Shown: positions 1 to 9,465, counted from the first letter of the stretch. The stretch is DNA of 64,000 nt from Pseudomonas baltica (GCF_031880315.1 NZ_CP134771.1:4242501-4306500); one strand, 5' to 3'. The notes: generated by a model not told the origin, from the sequence alone. Numbers and translations are program-made.

Positions 1-1452
1 AACAGATTTTGCTAACAGGTCATGGAATCCTGACTGAGCAACTTCTAAATTGAAAACTTCGGATGTCAATACACCCACGTTCTCTGCAAATGTCTCAATT
101 TTAGGGCGGCTAGTTATAACATCTTTACCTATCCTGTGGATTATCCAAGCGCAGCACTTGGGTATCTCTTGAAGCACGACAGGTGAATGAGTCGCTATGA
201 GAGCGATACCATTTTGATCGTGTAATAGATCAGAAAGCGCACGTATAAAAGCGGCAAGCAGTGGAGGGTGTAGGTGGCTTTCCGGTTCATCAAGTAGAAC
301 CAGTGTCTGTTCCTCAACTGTGGCTACCAGTCTAGTTATAGTAAGCAAGACAATCGAATGTCCAGAACTCATTTTTGACAGGTATGGGAGTGCTTTTTCC
401 AAGTATGCTTGTTTGAAGGATTCGGAATCCGATTGCTCTGAGGTGGACATGCTGTCCCGGACGCCCAGATAAACAGATACCAATTGCTCTAACTTCATGA
501 ACGAAAAGTTTTCATCCGACCCAAGCTTCTCTATGGCGCTCAGCCATCTCGAAGTTTTGGCCGAGTGTTGGAAGCATGAGATTAGCGCCTTTACGCAGTC
601 TACTCTCAGTTCTGGAGTGGTGCGAAGCCTTCCTGGCTCTACGGCGTCTTTCAATCCTATATAGAAGTAGCACGCACCTTTTGCTGGGTCAGGTTGTTCG
701 CTCGGTGGGTCAAATGGGTCAAATGCGCTGAACGAGACAGATACCAGGCTACTAAAATAATCAGACCCTATCGGCTGCCCCCACTGGCCGCGAAAACCAC
801 CAATCGAGGATTTATTAGTGATGGCATCGATCATCCCATTAAGAAGGGTGGTTTTCCCAACGCCATTTCGACCAATCACTGCGTGTATATTAGTGTTTGG
901 GGTTGAATCCACTGCGACCTCGACATCAATCGAAATTGGTCCCAAGTCATCAGTTTCTGGTCTGTCGTAACTAAATCGATAGTCGGTAAGTTCTGCTTTT
1001 CCGATTAATACACGTGCAAATTGCCCTTTCACAACAGAGAGACTGTAATTCCTCAGTAACGAGGTGCTAAATACACTTTCACCCTTGATGTGCTCTATGA
1101 TTTCCGGCATAAAAACGATGTCTCTCAGTGACCTTAATACCGCTGAGCGAAAATTTGACTCTAGTCTTCTCATCGTTTTGTAGAATTCTACACCCTGGCC
1201 CAATGAGAAGAAGCCGTCAGGTAACCACTCAAAAGATTCAGGGAGCTTTTCATACGTAGCAATGCTTATAGTCTGCCCTGAAAAGCCTATCTTGGTGCGA
1301 CCTATATCATAAAGAACTCCGGCTTCATCATGAATGCTCATTGAAAACATGGTTACAAACGAGTAATCGTTCCAGTTATCTTTTGTAAGATAAATAGTGT
1401 TCTTTCCCTGTAGAGGTCTAGAGGCACCAACTGGCAGAACAATAAATTTCAT
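1..1452 (-). CDS. AAA-family (RecF/OLD-like) ATPase, 3' end outside window
   Basis: Open frame of 484 codons from ATG at 1452 (complement) to the left edge with no stop, so the C-terminus is missing. Visible motifs: Walker A GRNGVGKTT at about residues 203-211 (841-867), signature-like SSGHS, Walker B LVLLDEPESHLHP, and an H-loop ATHSPVV. This arrangement is that of single-chain ABC-type ATPases (AAA_15/AAA_21, OLD- and PtuA-like), which in bacteria are often defence or DNA-repair proteins. A unique domain of about 190 residues precedes the P-loop. It lies 53 nt downstream of the broken DUF6602-like gene on the same strand, so the two probably formed an operon. The effector (TOPRIM, HNH or other), if any, is out of view. 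ATPase assignment is firm; the role is inferred. Confidence 0.85.
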   Translation of the reverse strand, partial: MKFIVLPVGASRPLQGKNTIYLTKDNWNDYSFVTMFSMSIHDEAGVLYDIGRTKIGFSGQTISIATYEKLPESFEWLPDGFFSLGQGVEFYKTMRRLESNFRSAVLRSLRDIVFMPEIIEHIKGESVFSTSLLRNYSLSVVKGQFARVLIGKAELTDYRFSYDRPETDDLGPISIDVEVAVDSTPNTNIHAVIGRNGVGKTTLLNGMIDAITNKSSIGGFRGQWGQPIGSDYFSSLVSVSFSAFDPFDPPSEQPDPAKGACYFYIGLKDAVEPGRLRTTPELRVDCVKALISCFQHSAKTSRWLSAIEKLGSDENFSFMKLEQLVSVYLGVRDSMSTSEQSDSESFKQAYLEKALPYLSKMSSGHSIVLLTITRLVATVEEQTLVLLDEPESHLHPPLLAAFIRALSDLLHDQNGIALIATHSPVVLQEIPKCCAWIIHRIGKDVITSRPKIETFAENVGVLTSEVFNLEVAQSGFHDLLAKSV

Positions 1453-1900
1453 AAGTTATTCCGTGATCATTTGTGAAGCCAAAGCCCATATTCGATTAGT
1501 GTTCATCAGCCCCTTAGTAACGTGGGGAATGAAACGTATTTTTTGGCTCTGCCGCTTACCCCGTGAAAATAGGCGTGCGGGGCAAAGTCAATAAGTGGTA
1601 GGACTCGGAGGATAGATATTAGCTCGTATGCTAATTCAATTAGTGGTGGGTTGTAATTCTCAATTCCGGGATCTGAGATGGCATAAGCTGCGGCGGCGCG
1701 CGGGTCAACTATGACGTGTTCATCTTGGCTAATATATCGAAAAGATGACCCTCTGACATCGCAGTACATATTGGGCCATAATCCCTTATTGGGGTGCTTT
1801 CAAAATACTTTTGAAACACGGCTTCAAGGCTTTTGGTGCTCAGGGATTTTTCCGTTAAAATCGCTCCGAACACCTGATGGTAAAGATTGCTCTTGTCTAA

Positions 1901-3092
1901 GGAAATTCTGAAAAAGACTTCCTGATTTGGCAGAATCCCCGGACACCAATCGCCGAGCTTTTCGATGATGAAGCAAATGACCTTCGCCGACGCCGAGTAC
2001 GCCGGTAAGCGCAAGCAGACCCGTAAGGAATTGTTCCTGATCGAGATGGATCGGGTCGTGCCCTGGAAGGGTTTGATCGCTCTGATCGAACCCCATTACC
2101 CGAAGGGCGAAGGCGGTCGTCCGGCGTATCCGTTGATGGCGATGCTGCGGGTTCATCTCATGCAGAACTGGTTTGGTTACAGTGATCCGGCGATGGAAGA
2201 GGCGCTGTACGAGACGACGATCTTGCGCCAGTTTTCCGGCCTGAGCCTGGAGCGAATCCCGGACGAAACCACCATTCTCAACTTCCGTCGCCTGCTGGAA
2301 AAACACGAGTTGGCCACTGGCATTCTCGGCGTGATCAATGGCTATCTGGGCGAGCGTGGCCTGTCACTGCGACAAGGCACCATCGTCGATGCCACGCTGA
2401 TTCATGCGCCCACTTCGACAAAGAACAAGGACAGTAAACGCGACCCGGAAATGCACCAAACGAAGAAGGGCAACCAGTATTACTTCGGCGCCAAAGCGCA
2501 CATTGGTGTCGACGATGACTCGGGGCTGGTGCACAGCGTGGTGGTCACTGCGGCCAACGTGGCGGACGTGACCCAAGTCGACAAACTGCTACACGGTTCT
2601 GAGAACGTGGTCTGCGCCGATGCAGGCTATACCGGTGTCGAGAAGCGCAAAGAGCATGCTGGACGCCAAGTCATCTGGCAGGTTGCAGCCCGGCGCAGCA
2701 CCTACAAGAAGCACGGAAAACGCAGCGTGTTGTACAAAGCAATACGCAAGATCGAGAGAGCCAAGGCTCAGGTTCGCTCCAAGGTTGAGCATCCATTTCG
2801 GGTGATCAAGCGTCAGTTTGGTTATACGAAAGTGCGCTTCCGAGGCTTGGTGAAAAACACTGCTCAGATGGTGACGTTGTTCGCCCTGTCGAACCTGTGG
2901 ATGGCACGTCGACAGTTGCTTTCTGGCGCGGGAGAGGTGCGCCCGTAATGAGGGAAATAGCCGCTGCAAGGTGCTTGCTGCGGAAAAAATGCATGAAATA
3001 AGCGGCAGACTTGATCGATTTTGAACGGCTGCCGTTTTTTGAAACCGCTATGGCTCAGCAGTTGAGAAATAGCTGCCTACTTCAGACCATCC
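1901..3092 (+). mobile_element. Complete IS5-family insertion sequence (1192 bp)
   Basis: Ends are defined by imperfect inverted repeats GGAAATTCTGAA (1901) and, on the other strand at 3092, GGATGGTCTGAA (9 of 12 identical). The element is flanked by a 4-bp direct repeat CTAA (1897-1900 and 3093-3096), which fits the YTAR target duplication of IS5-group elements. Length 1192 bp matches the group's usual ~1.2 kb. It carries one transposase gene that appears intact, so it may still be mobile. Confidence 0.92.
1965..2948 (+). CDS. IS5-family DDE transposase
   Basis: 327 residues, full length for IS5-group transposases. The N-terminal part (about 1-120) has the DUF772-type helical region with GRPAYPLMAMLRVHLMQ; the DDE catalytic core follows, with candidate residues D142 (IVDATLI), D219 (CADAGY) and E275 (VEHPFRVIKRQFG) in the canonical IS5 spacing. 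It catalyses cut-and-paste transposition of the surrounding element. No frameshift or internal stop is seen. Two ATGs stand in tandem (1965 and 1968). It interrupts a gene on the opposite strand. Confidence 0.95.
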   Translation: MMKQMTFADAEYAGKRKQTRKELFLIEMDRVVPWKGLIALIEPHYPKGEGGRPAYPLMAMLRVHLMQNWFGYSDPAMEEALYETTILRQFSGLSLERIPDETTILNFRRLLEKHELATGILGVINGYLGERGLSLRQGTIVDATLIHAPTSTKNKDSKRDPEMHQTKKGNQYYFGAKAHIGVDDDSGLVHSVVVTAANVADVTQVDKLLHGSENVVCADAGYTGVEKRKEHAGRQVIWQVAARRSTYKKHGKRSVLYKAIRKIERAKAQVRSKVEHPFRVIKRQFGYTKVRFRGLVKNTAQMVTLFALSNLWMARRQLLSGAGEVRP

Positions 3093-3519
3093 CTAAGGGC
3101 TGGAGTTTCGGAAGAGTGCGGTTTGATCCCCGATTCGTCCTGTCAAGAGCTTTTACGGAACTGATATTTTGTAGGGATTGCTTGAGTAACGCTGTGCTGG
3201 CGATTGAGGCTTTATTTTCGATTACAGCAACAACAGCCTCAATCATAAAGTGCTTAATACCTCCAATCTCGAAAACTGGATGGTAGTCCTCGCGATAAAT
3301 AACAAGATCTATTTGGTTGCTGGTCTCGCCAGTCGCATCAATCACGAAGCCCGTATCGACGTTGAATTTTTTAGGAATCATTTTTTTAAAAAAATTCCTC
3401 AAAATTTGCTCCCTAGCTCTACCATTCTCCCCAGGGTGCTTTATCCTTCGGGCTAGTTCCAATTCTTCAAGGACACTTCTGTTCAGAGATTCCACAATGT
3501 TTTTTGTAATCATCTGCAT

Positions 3520-3983
3520 TCCCTGCTAGCTGCTGTTAGATTTTACGCCGCGTTATAAATTTCTAAAAGTGGCTGCCCCTTTATAACATTCAGCGTCATG
3601 GCTGGGCCTGGGTAGCTCGAAGCAAGGGAAGTGAGACAAAGACTGGCTTGGGCTCCCGTATCTTCACTCGCATTCCTTTACGACCTCTGCTGCTATTTAT
3701 CGTAGTACGCTGTCAGATAGCAAGAAAGATTTGGCTACCGGATGACCATCCTAAGGCCTGGCCGGGCTTGCTCTGTCGGTTCCTGCCTTCACGACATGTC
3801 CACATCGGTCTATCAGCACCTGCCAGCAGAGCTTACCCCGGTGTAGGAGCGCAGCTTGGCCTCAGCTGATGGCATGTCTCAAATCACCGGAAATGCCGTA
3901 ATCTTGGTTTATTAATGTTAAACGTGGCGCGTTGAGTTCCCGTCGCCATCTGCCCCAGAGCCCAGCGCATCTACACAAATCGA
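3520..3983. other. Intergenic region without recognised gene
   Basis: 464 bases between the divergent DUF6602-like gene and the NACHT gene. It must hold both promoters. On the minus strand an AT-rich stretch (3555-3590) with TTTATAA-type sequences could be the -10 region of the DUF6602/ATPase operon. On the plus strand a TTATTAATGTTAAA stretch near 3910 could serve the NACHT gene. No coding sequence or RNA gene was recognised. Confidence 0.5.
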
Positions 3984-6900
3984 GTGCCCCTAATGAGCCA
4001 AGACTTCTACCTACCTCGGATGCTCGCTGCTAATGAGAGGACATTCACCGAGCATGAGCTGATGAGTGCTTCAGCCTACGTGGTCGTGCTATCTGAGCCA
4101 GGTGGTGGCAAGTCATCACTGCTCAAAAGCCTCGCGGCTCAGTTGGACGTAGAATGTGTGACTGCCAACCTTTTCAGTCACGTTGGGGCCGAGACGAAGA
4201 ATGGTTCGTTGGTAATCGATGCATTCGACGAGCTTGCGAAAATCGACCAGGTTGGCATCAATAGGCTTCTAGCCTACGCGAAAAGATCTGCTCCAAGACA
4301 TGTCATCATATCCAGTCGTTCGAGCGAGTGGGGTACATCATCAACCAAGGCATTTGAAGATGCCTTTGGATATACCCCATTGGTGGTCAGATTAGAAGAG
4401 TTCAACGAAGCAGAACAGCGGGCTATATTCTCTCATCATGTCATGGATGAAGACTTTGAAGCGTTCCGTGCTGAATTATCTAAGTTCGATTTGGAGTCTC
4501 TTTTACCCAACCCGCAATTTCTCAAGCTCTTCGCTGACGCATATATAGAAAGTGGTAGAAGATTCAAAGGCAAAAATTCAATATTCTCGATGGCCGTTGA
4601 GCGCTTGGCCAGAGAGGTCAATACAAGCATCGCAAGCAAGCACAACTCCTTTCCGGTAGCAGACAAGGTTGCGTTAGCATCTGAAATTTTTGCCAAACTA
4701 CTTCTTTCTGGCGCAGATGGTGTCACTACTAGCGAGGCAAGCGAGACACGGATTTTTCCGATGCTCAACTCGGTGCAAAGCAACAACCACTCAAACATTG
4801 ATATATTAGCAACGAAATTGTTTAGGCCAGGAGACCACCCTGATCTTCACCGCCCCGTTCACAAGGTCGTGGCTGAGTATTGCGCAGCTTTCTATTTGGT
4901 GAAGCGCATTGGAGAGCCACAGGACACCCTGACCCTATCAAAATGTCTTTCAGTGATTGCACCGAATGCTACCGTACGTGACGAACTGCGCGGCTTGATT
5001 GGATGGATGGCGGCACTAGGCAATAAGGATATGCAGAACGCCATTATCCAGCTTGACCCGTACGCAGTACTCGCTAACGGCGACCCCTCTCAGCTCTATT
5101 CATCCATAAAGAGAGTTCTCATTCAAAAACTACGTGACATTGAAATGCGAGATCCTTATTTTAGAAGGGGCGACTATGGACGAAGTTTCAGCATGGCTGG
5201 TTTTTTCTCGAAAGACGTCATCGATGAGATTAGACCAATTTTGTCAGCTGGTGAGGATGGGCATCTTCGAGATCTTATATTGGAATTACTTGTTTCTAGC
5301 AAGGAGGCATCACACCTTGAGGCAGAACTACAGCATATTCTGCTATCAACTGAGGAATCTCAAAATTCGAGATTGCTCGCGAGCAAGTGCCTGCGTTCTA
5401 TTCCGTCCTTCGATCACAAAGCCAATCTCACATTTCTAATCGCTGAGGCTAGTCATAATTCATTGCATGTAGCCTCAGACATCATCACATATCTATATAT
5501 AACCCCATACAATCATACGATAACGCTCGACTTTCTTAAGGGGTGCGCGAGGCTCTATCCAGAGGGATATGAGCAGTACAACCCCCAGGCCGCATCTCGA
5601 TATTTTGTAAAGCGATTTGTTGGGGGGTTAAATCCTGAAATAGTCGAACGGCTTCTAAATGATCTGACCTTTGGCTTGGTATGCACCTGTGATAAACAAC
5701 CCTATGAATGCAGTTGCCGAACAGGCGTTAGCAAGATAGTTGGTTTGTTGTTGGATAATTATTTCGGCGTCGTTCCTCCACCCTATAGTCCAGCTCGGGT
5801 CTGGCAGTGGGTGAACAACTTGAACTATTACTTTCAGAAAAGCACTCAGCAGAGTGCGGCCGTCAAAGTAATGCGAGAGAACGTTGAATTGAGACAAGGT
5901 TTGCTAGCATTAGTATTCACGCCGCTTACTGATCGCGAAACAATTAGCAACACCAAAATCCACAAATTTGATTTTCATTCTCACTCTGGACTTGGCCTAT
6001 TTGAAGAGGATAGACAATATTTAGCCGATCTGGCATTCGAGACTGATAATCCCGTTCTATGGGGTACTTGCATTACTCTTCACCACAAGCATCGGACGGC
6101 GAATGAGCGAGGGCCTGATCCACTGCGGCAACGCCTGCGTAGGCAAGCCTCGGCAAAACCTGCATTCATGCGCGCATGGGCTACATTTGCACGTGCGGCA
6201 TCCGAACTTAAAAACATGCGTGACCTTCCCAGAAACTTCAAAAGAAGGATGGCGCGGAGTCGTAGAAGGCAGGCTTTGATTCATGAGCAGAACATCCTAT
6301 ACGTCAGAGAGAACAGAGATCTAATTGCGTCAGGAGCACATTGGGCATGTCTTGTGCGTTTCGCAGAGCTTTCATTGATGCACCCCGATAAAATAAATGA
6401 AGAGTTTGGCGACGAAGAAATAGCACGTACAGCATTAAAAAACTGCCTCGGGTTTATAGCCCCATCAGTCCCAGGGTTACGTGAACTGGCAGAGCTTAGC
6501 TGCTCGTCAAAATTCTCCCGAGCTGTTCAGGTATTACACGCCGCTTGCATTCTAATCATGGCGGATGAGAACTCTTTGGAGGAAGTTGATCCATCCCTAC
6601 TTCGATCCCTTAGGGGCTGCATTAACGTTCACTATAGTACTGTGGATGAGAACGCCAGGGCTGCTCTGAAGCAGGAGATTGACAGGATCATATTCGCCGA
6701 GACAGGTGCGCCAGAGGCATTCTTGAGAGAGTTTGTCGAGCCTCAACTTGACACTCCATCTTGCGTCAATCCCGATGTTTGGTTACTGGGTAATGATGAC
6801 GCATTTTGTGAACTGAAACCCAGGCTTTCGATGGAGTGGCTCGCCAGATTCGACGACTTGAATCCTGATACGCTTGACACAATATTCGATATCGCCGCAG

Positions 6901-8012
6901 AGTATGGGGATCGCGCGGTGTTAGAGCAAGTCATCAGCGAGCGCACCTCTTATTGGATAGATCGACTACCCGAGACATCAGGTGATCCTGCTATAATTTC
7001 TAGATGCAAGTTCTGGTTTGTTCGAGCGTTTTATTTTATTGAAGGGGTTAGTTATCCGCAGTGGCACTGGCTACAAACGGATCCAGATTTAATCCTATAT
7101 CTGTTCGACCGGTCAAGCCTATATAGGCGCCAAGGTCATGGCTGGCCTAGTTTAACCGCTTTAAAAACTAAAGCGGTGCTTGACGCCTATGTTGAGCAAT
7201 GGCCTAGTGTTGATCTACCTGACCACTGGGGGAGCGACAGCCCAAAGAGCGAAAATGCATACCGTCACATACGAAATCTAGTTTGGAGTTTTGATTCATT
7301 CGACCCTGAGGATGCTATAGGGCCGCTGGCAGAGCTACTAGCAGATCCTAGGTTTATCGACTTTCGCAAGGATTTCGGTAGTATATACAGCGGCCAACTT
7401 AGGAAGCGCTCCCTTCAAAACTATGAGGCTCCAAATTCAAAGCAAATTTCAGACCTTTTAGATTTTGACTCGGTCGCTACAGTAGAAGGATTGCGTCAAT
7501 GCATTATTGATGAGTTGCATGATTTTCAAGGAGCGATCGATGGAGGTGAATTCAATTCAGGCGCTCGTTTCTTTGAAGGTGACAAGCATTTAAATGAAAA
7601 TCGCTGTACTTCAATGATCGCTGAGCGACTAAGCCTAAAGCTCGTATCTAAAGATATTGCAATCACCCTAGAGCATCATCTTAAAAATGACAAGCGAAGT
7701 GACTTCACCGCTGCAAGATTGATTAATGGAGAAAGACGACTACTGGTCACAGAGGTCAAAGGGCAATGGCACCCAGAGCTATACACAGCCGCAAAGTGTC
7801 AATTGCATGAGCGCTACTCAATTCACCCCGACGCCGAACGCCAAGGGATTTTTCTTGTTCTATGGTTTGGGGAAAACGTGCCTGTAGCGGGACTCAAAAC
7901 GTCCGAAATTAGATCAGCAGAACAACTCAGGCTGAGTCTTGAGGCATCGTTACCATCTGAGCTGCGTGGATTAATTGATATATTTGTATTGGATTTATCT
8001 GACTCCAAATAA
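3984..8012 (+). CDS. NACHT-type STAND NTPase with C-terminal PD-(D/E)XK-like domain
   Basis: 1342 residues. N-terminal NTPase: P-loop SEPGGGKSS (about 37-45), Walker B SLVIDAFDE (75-83) with the small-residue/acidic pattern typical of NACHT, and sensor SSRSSEW (110-116). A long helical region without recognised repeats follows (about 350-1200). The last ~104 residues carry D1240, then E1257-V-K1259 (TEVKGQW) and a QL(H)ERY helix, the pattern of a PD-(D/E)XK nuclease core. A sensor NTPase plus nuclease suggests an antiphage STAND protein (Avs/bNACHT-like) that would cut nucleic acid on activation. The start is GTG 3984 or ATG 3993; neither has a good Shine-Dalgarno. AT-rich, rare-codon-rich, hence foreign. 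NTPase class is well supported; nuclease and defence roles are inferred. Confidence 0.8.
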   Translation: MPLMSQDFYLPRMLAANERTFTEHELMSASAYVVVLSEPGGGKSSLLKSLAAQLDVECVTANLFSHVGAETKNGSLVIDAFDELAKIDQVGINRLLAYAKRSAPRHVIISSRSSEWGTSSTKAFEDAFGYTPLVVRLEEFNEAEQRAIFSHHVMDEDFEAFRAELSKFDLESLLPNPQFLKLFADAYIESGRRFKGKNSIFSMAVERLAREVNTSIASKHNSFPVADKVALASEIFAKLLLSGADGVTTSEASETRIFPMLNSVQSNNHSNIDILATKLFRPGDHPDLHRPVHKVVAEYCAAFYLVKRIGEPQDTLTLSKCLSVIAPNATVRDELRGLIGWMAALGNKDMQNAIIQLDPYAVLANGDPSQLYSSIKRVLIQKLRDIEMRDPYFRRGDYGRSFSMAGFFSKDVIDEIRPILSAGEDGHLRDLILELLVSSKEASHLEAELQHILLSTEESQNSRLLASKCLRSIPSFDHKANLTFLIAEASHNSLHVASDIITYLYITPYNHTITLDFLKGCARLYPEGYEQYNPQAASRYFVKRFVGGLNPEIVERLLNDLTFGLVCTCDKQPYECSCRTGVSKIVGLLLDNYFGVVPPPYSPARVWQWVNNLNYYFQKSTQQSAAVKVMRENVELRQGLLALVFTPLTDRETISNTKIHKFDFHSHSGLGLFEEDRQYLADLAFETDNPVLWGTCITLHHKHRTANERGPDPLRQRLRRQASAKPAFMRAWATFARAASELKNMRDLPRNFKRRMARSRRRQALIHEQNILYVRENRDLIASGAHWACLVRFAELSLMHPDKINEEFGDEEIARTALKNCLGFIAPSVPGLRELAELSCSSKFSRAVQVLHAACILIMADENSLEEVDPSLLRSLRGCINVHYSTVDENARAALKQEIDRIIFAETGAPEAFLREFVEPQLDTPSCVNPDVWLLGNDDAFCELKPRLSMEWLARFDDLNPDTLDTIFDIAAEYGDRAVLEQVISERTSYWIDRLPETSGDPAIISRCKFWFVRAFYFIEGVSYPQWHWLQTDPDLILYLFDRSSLYRRQGHGWPSLTALKTKAVLDAYVEQWPSVDLPDHWGSDSPKSENAYRHIRNLVWSFDSFDPEDAIGPLAELLADPRFIDFRKDFGSIYSGQLRKRSLQNYEAPNSKQISDLLDFDSVATVEGLRQCIIDELHDFQGAIDGGEFNSGARFFEGDKHLNENRCTSMIAERLSLKLVSKDIAITLEHHLKNDKRSDFTAARLINGERRLLVTEVKGQWHPELYTAAKCQLHERYSIHPDAERQGIFLVLWFGENVPVAGLKTSEIRSAEQLRLSLEASLPSELRGLIDIFVLDLSDSK

Positions 8013-8688
8013 ATATCAATTAATCTCATTTTTGGCGTGGTGGAGACATGGCACTGTTGCCATTCAGCTTAACACCGCCTGTTCATCGCTTAGCAGCAGA
8101 ATAGGTCACCTGTTGAGGTTATTAGCTGCACTTAGCAAGCAAGCGTTAGAGTTCGATGCGGATGGCGGGGCGATTGAAGAAAGCTTCAATTATCTGTTTA
8201 GTGTTCAGCACGCCTTCTCTATCTGGCATTTCAAGAACGCCGACCCCGCTACGCTCCAGGCCCTTGAAATCCTATATGCCGGTGGGCCGTCCGCAGCGAA
8301 GTACTCGTTCATGGGCATGTATTTGCCGTTTCGGATGTTCGAGCATCTGCACTGGGAGCGGGATTTGCAAAACGGCAGTTGCCATCCCCATCCTCCTATC
8401 AGAATGCTTTACCTGATGTTCGTTTATTCCCTGGCTTTGGTGGAGGCTCTAGAGCTGAATAAGGACTCTGCCCAAGTAGCAGTTGATGAATGGACAAGGG
8501 AATGCGAAGCGAACTGTATGGCATTGCACGGAGAAACAATCGATCCGAGTAGAATTCGTAGCGCGTGGCTTTCCCCTGAAGGCGGTGCGTACATCGATGA
8601 CATTCACAATGAGCTGGAGAGGCTTGCACCCGAGCTGGCAAGACATGTAATAAGCATGAGCTTCAAGCCACGCAGTGGTTCAAGCTAA
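7975..8688 (+). CDS. Orphan protein of unknown function
   Basis: 237 codons if ATG 7975 is used, which overlaps the NACHT gene by 38 bases in another frame. The first ~20 residues look unconserved, and a later start (for example TTG near 8033) is possible, so the start is uncertain. The body is helical, with no signal peptide or clear membrane span, and contains many Trp/His/Cys (for example WHFKNADP, MFEHLHWERD, CEANCMALHG). Position directly behind the NACHT gene would fit an accessory protein or immunity factor, but no family was recognised. Confidence 0.5.
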   Translation: MIYLYWIYLTPNKYQLISFLAWWRHGTVAIQLNTACSSLSSRIGHLLRLLAALSKQALEFDADGGAIEESFNYLFSVQHAFSIWHFKNADPATLQALEILYAGGPSAAKYSFMGMYLPFRMFEHLHWERDLQNGSCHPHPPIRMLYLMFVYSLALVEALELNKDSAQVAVDEWTRECEANCMALHGETIDPSRIRSAWLSPEGGAYIDDIHNELERLAPELARHVISMSFKPRSGSS

Positions 8689-9084
8689 AGTCAAATACGA
8701 GCATCCTAGCTGCTTGGCAAGGCAGAACACAGTTAGTGACTTATTGCCCTGTCAGGCGAATTGGCTAAATCGCCCCTATTTTCGTAGGCGCCTCGGACGA
8801 CTGCTTAGGGTCGGGAGCCGCCTGTCGCGACCGGAGACACTCGACCCGCAGCGGTCATTGGCAAAACGACATCACTGGCCAAAGGCGGACAATGGACACG
8901 CTACGAATGAATCAGTAATGTACGTAGACGTTCTCGTTTCTCCTCCTGGTGTGATGTCGCGTTTGTTGCGCGCTCCTCAAGCCGAGTGGGGGGTGACCCA
9001 TGGGGCAGAAAGCGTTATTAGGCTCATCCGGCGAAAAATATTATTTCCGCATGCGTCTTCTACTAATGGTTAGCCGCAGGAACT
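8689..9084. other. Intergenic region with degenerate palindromic repeat
   Basis: 396 bases. No convincing gene; short frames here show no family features. GGCCAAAGGCGGACAATGG (8877-8895) resembles one arm of the CCGCTTTTGGCC-type palindromic spacer element of Pseudomonas, and another arm-like copy lies at 10624-10635. Possible scar of rearrangements in the island. Confidence 0.4.
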
Positions 9085-9465
9085 ATGCATGGAGGCTGCG
9101 TGGAATACATTGCAAAATCGCCACGACTACGATTGTCGGTGACGCTACTGTTAACAGTGGTAATTGGTGTGTTATCAAGCATCATGGCAAGTCAAATAAT
9201 GCCACAAGGTATACTAACTTGGTCGCTACTACCTCAAGTTTCTTCTTTTTGGCTCTTAGCGCTATTTTCCGGGGTGTGGATTTTTATCCATGTAAGATTT
9301 CTAAATTACGATGAAAATATTATGAGATATGCGGATGATCAGCACTGTATTGCTCTCATCCGGAAAGCAAAACTTGAAGGGCTTGCTGCTCTCATACAGA
9401 GAAGTCCAGAGCAGGCTTCTTTAGTTGATGCAAAGACATTCCTAAAAAATCTGGGGATAAAATGA
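9085..9465 (+). CDS. Small two-TM membrane protein
   Basis: 126 codons from ATG 9085; GTG 9100 has a far better ribosome site (GGAGG at 9091-9095) and gives 121 residues. Two hydrophobic segments (about residues 17-38 and 52-70) are followed by a soluble tail of ~55 residues with an AL(I)RKAKLEGLAALI helix. It overlaps the next gene by four bases (ATGA), so the two are translated together. Such 2TM proteins with a cytosolic tail are common as membrane effectors in bacterial conflict systems, but no family was recognised and the role is a guess. Confidence 0.7.
   Translation: MHGGCVEYIAKSPRLRLSVTLLLTVVIGVLSSIMASQIMPQGILTWSLLPQVSSFWLLALFSGVWIFIHVRFLNYDENIMRYADDQHCIALIRKAKLEGLAALIQRSPEQASLVDAKTFLKNLGIK

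Larger units (their letters stand above)
1506..3519 (-). pseudogene. DUF6602-like gene disrupted by IS5 insertion and probable frameshift
   Basis: The 5' part (3519 to 3097) encodes about 141 residues resembling DUF6602 proteins, including an SNQIDLVIY stretch followed by a VIENKAS segment, a D...E-x-K pattern like a PD-(D/E)XK nuclease core. Translation leaves the gene at the IS end (3092). Removing 1901-3092 plus one CTAA copy rejoins the frame exactly and continues through 1896-1709. A second frame (about 1785-1506) then carries a coherent, stop-free tail (YNPPLIELAYELISILRVLP), suggesting an extra one-base lesion near 1775-1785. The better start may be ATG 3513, six bases after AGGGA, rather than 3519. 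Partner of the downstream ATPase gene. Function unknown; the family name is from memory of the motif pattern. Confidence 0.7.

Noticed and set aside
1824..2306. Minus-strand frame of 160 codons inside the IS element
   Set aside because: Shadow of the transposase gene with reversed codon bias.
3648..3869. Short plus-strand open frame before the NACHT gene
   Set aside because: 73 codons, no ribosome site and unlike any protein; more likely part of the promoter region.
8675..9073. Open frame of 132 codons behind the orphan gene
   Set aside because: Composition is irregular and includes the palindromic spacer repeat; no start signal.
9069..9075. GTTAGCC before the membrane-protein gene as a second integron core site
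   Set aside because: Does not fit GTTRRRY and no paired upstream box or hairpin was found.
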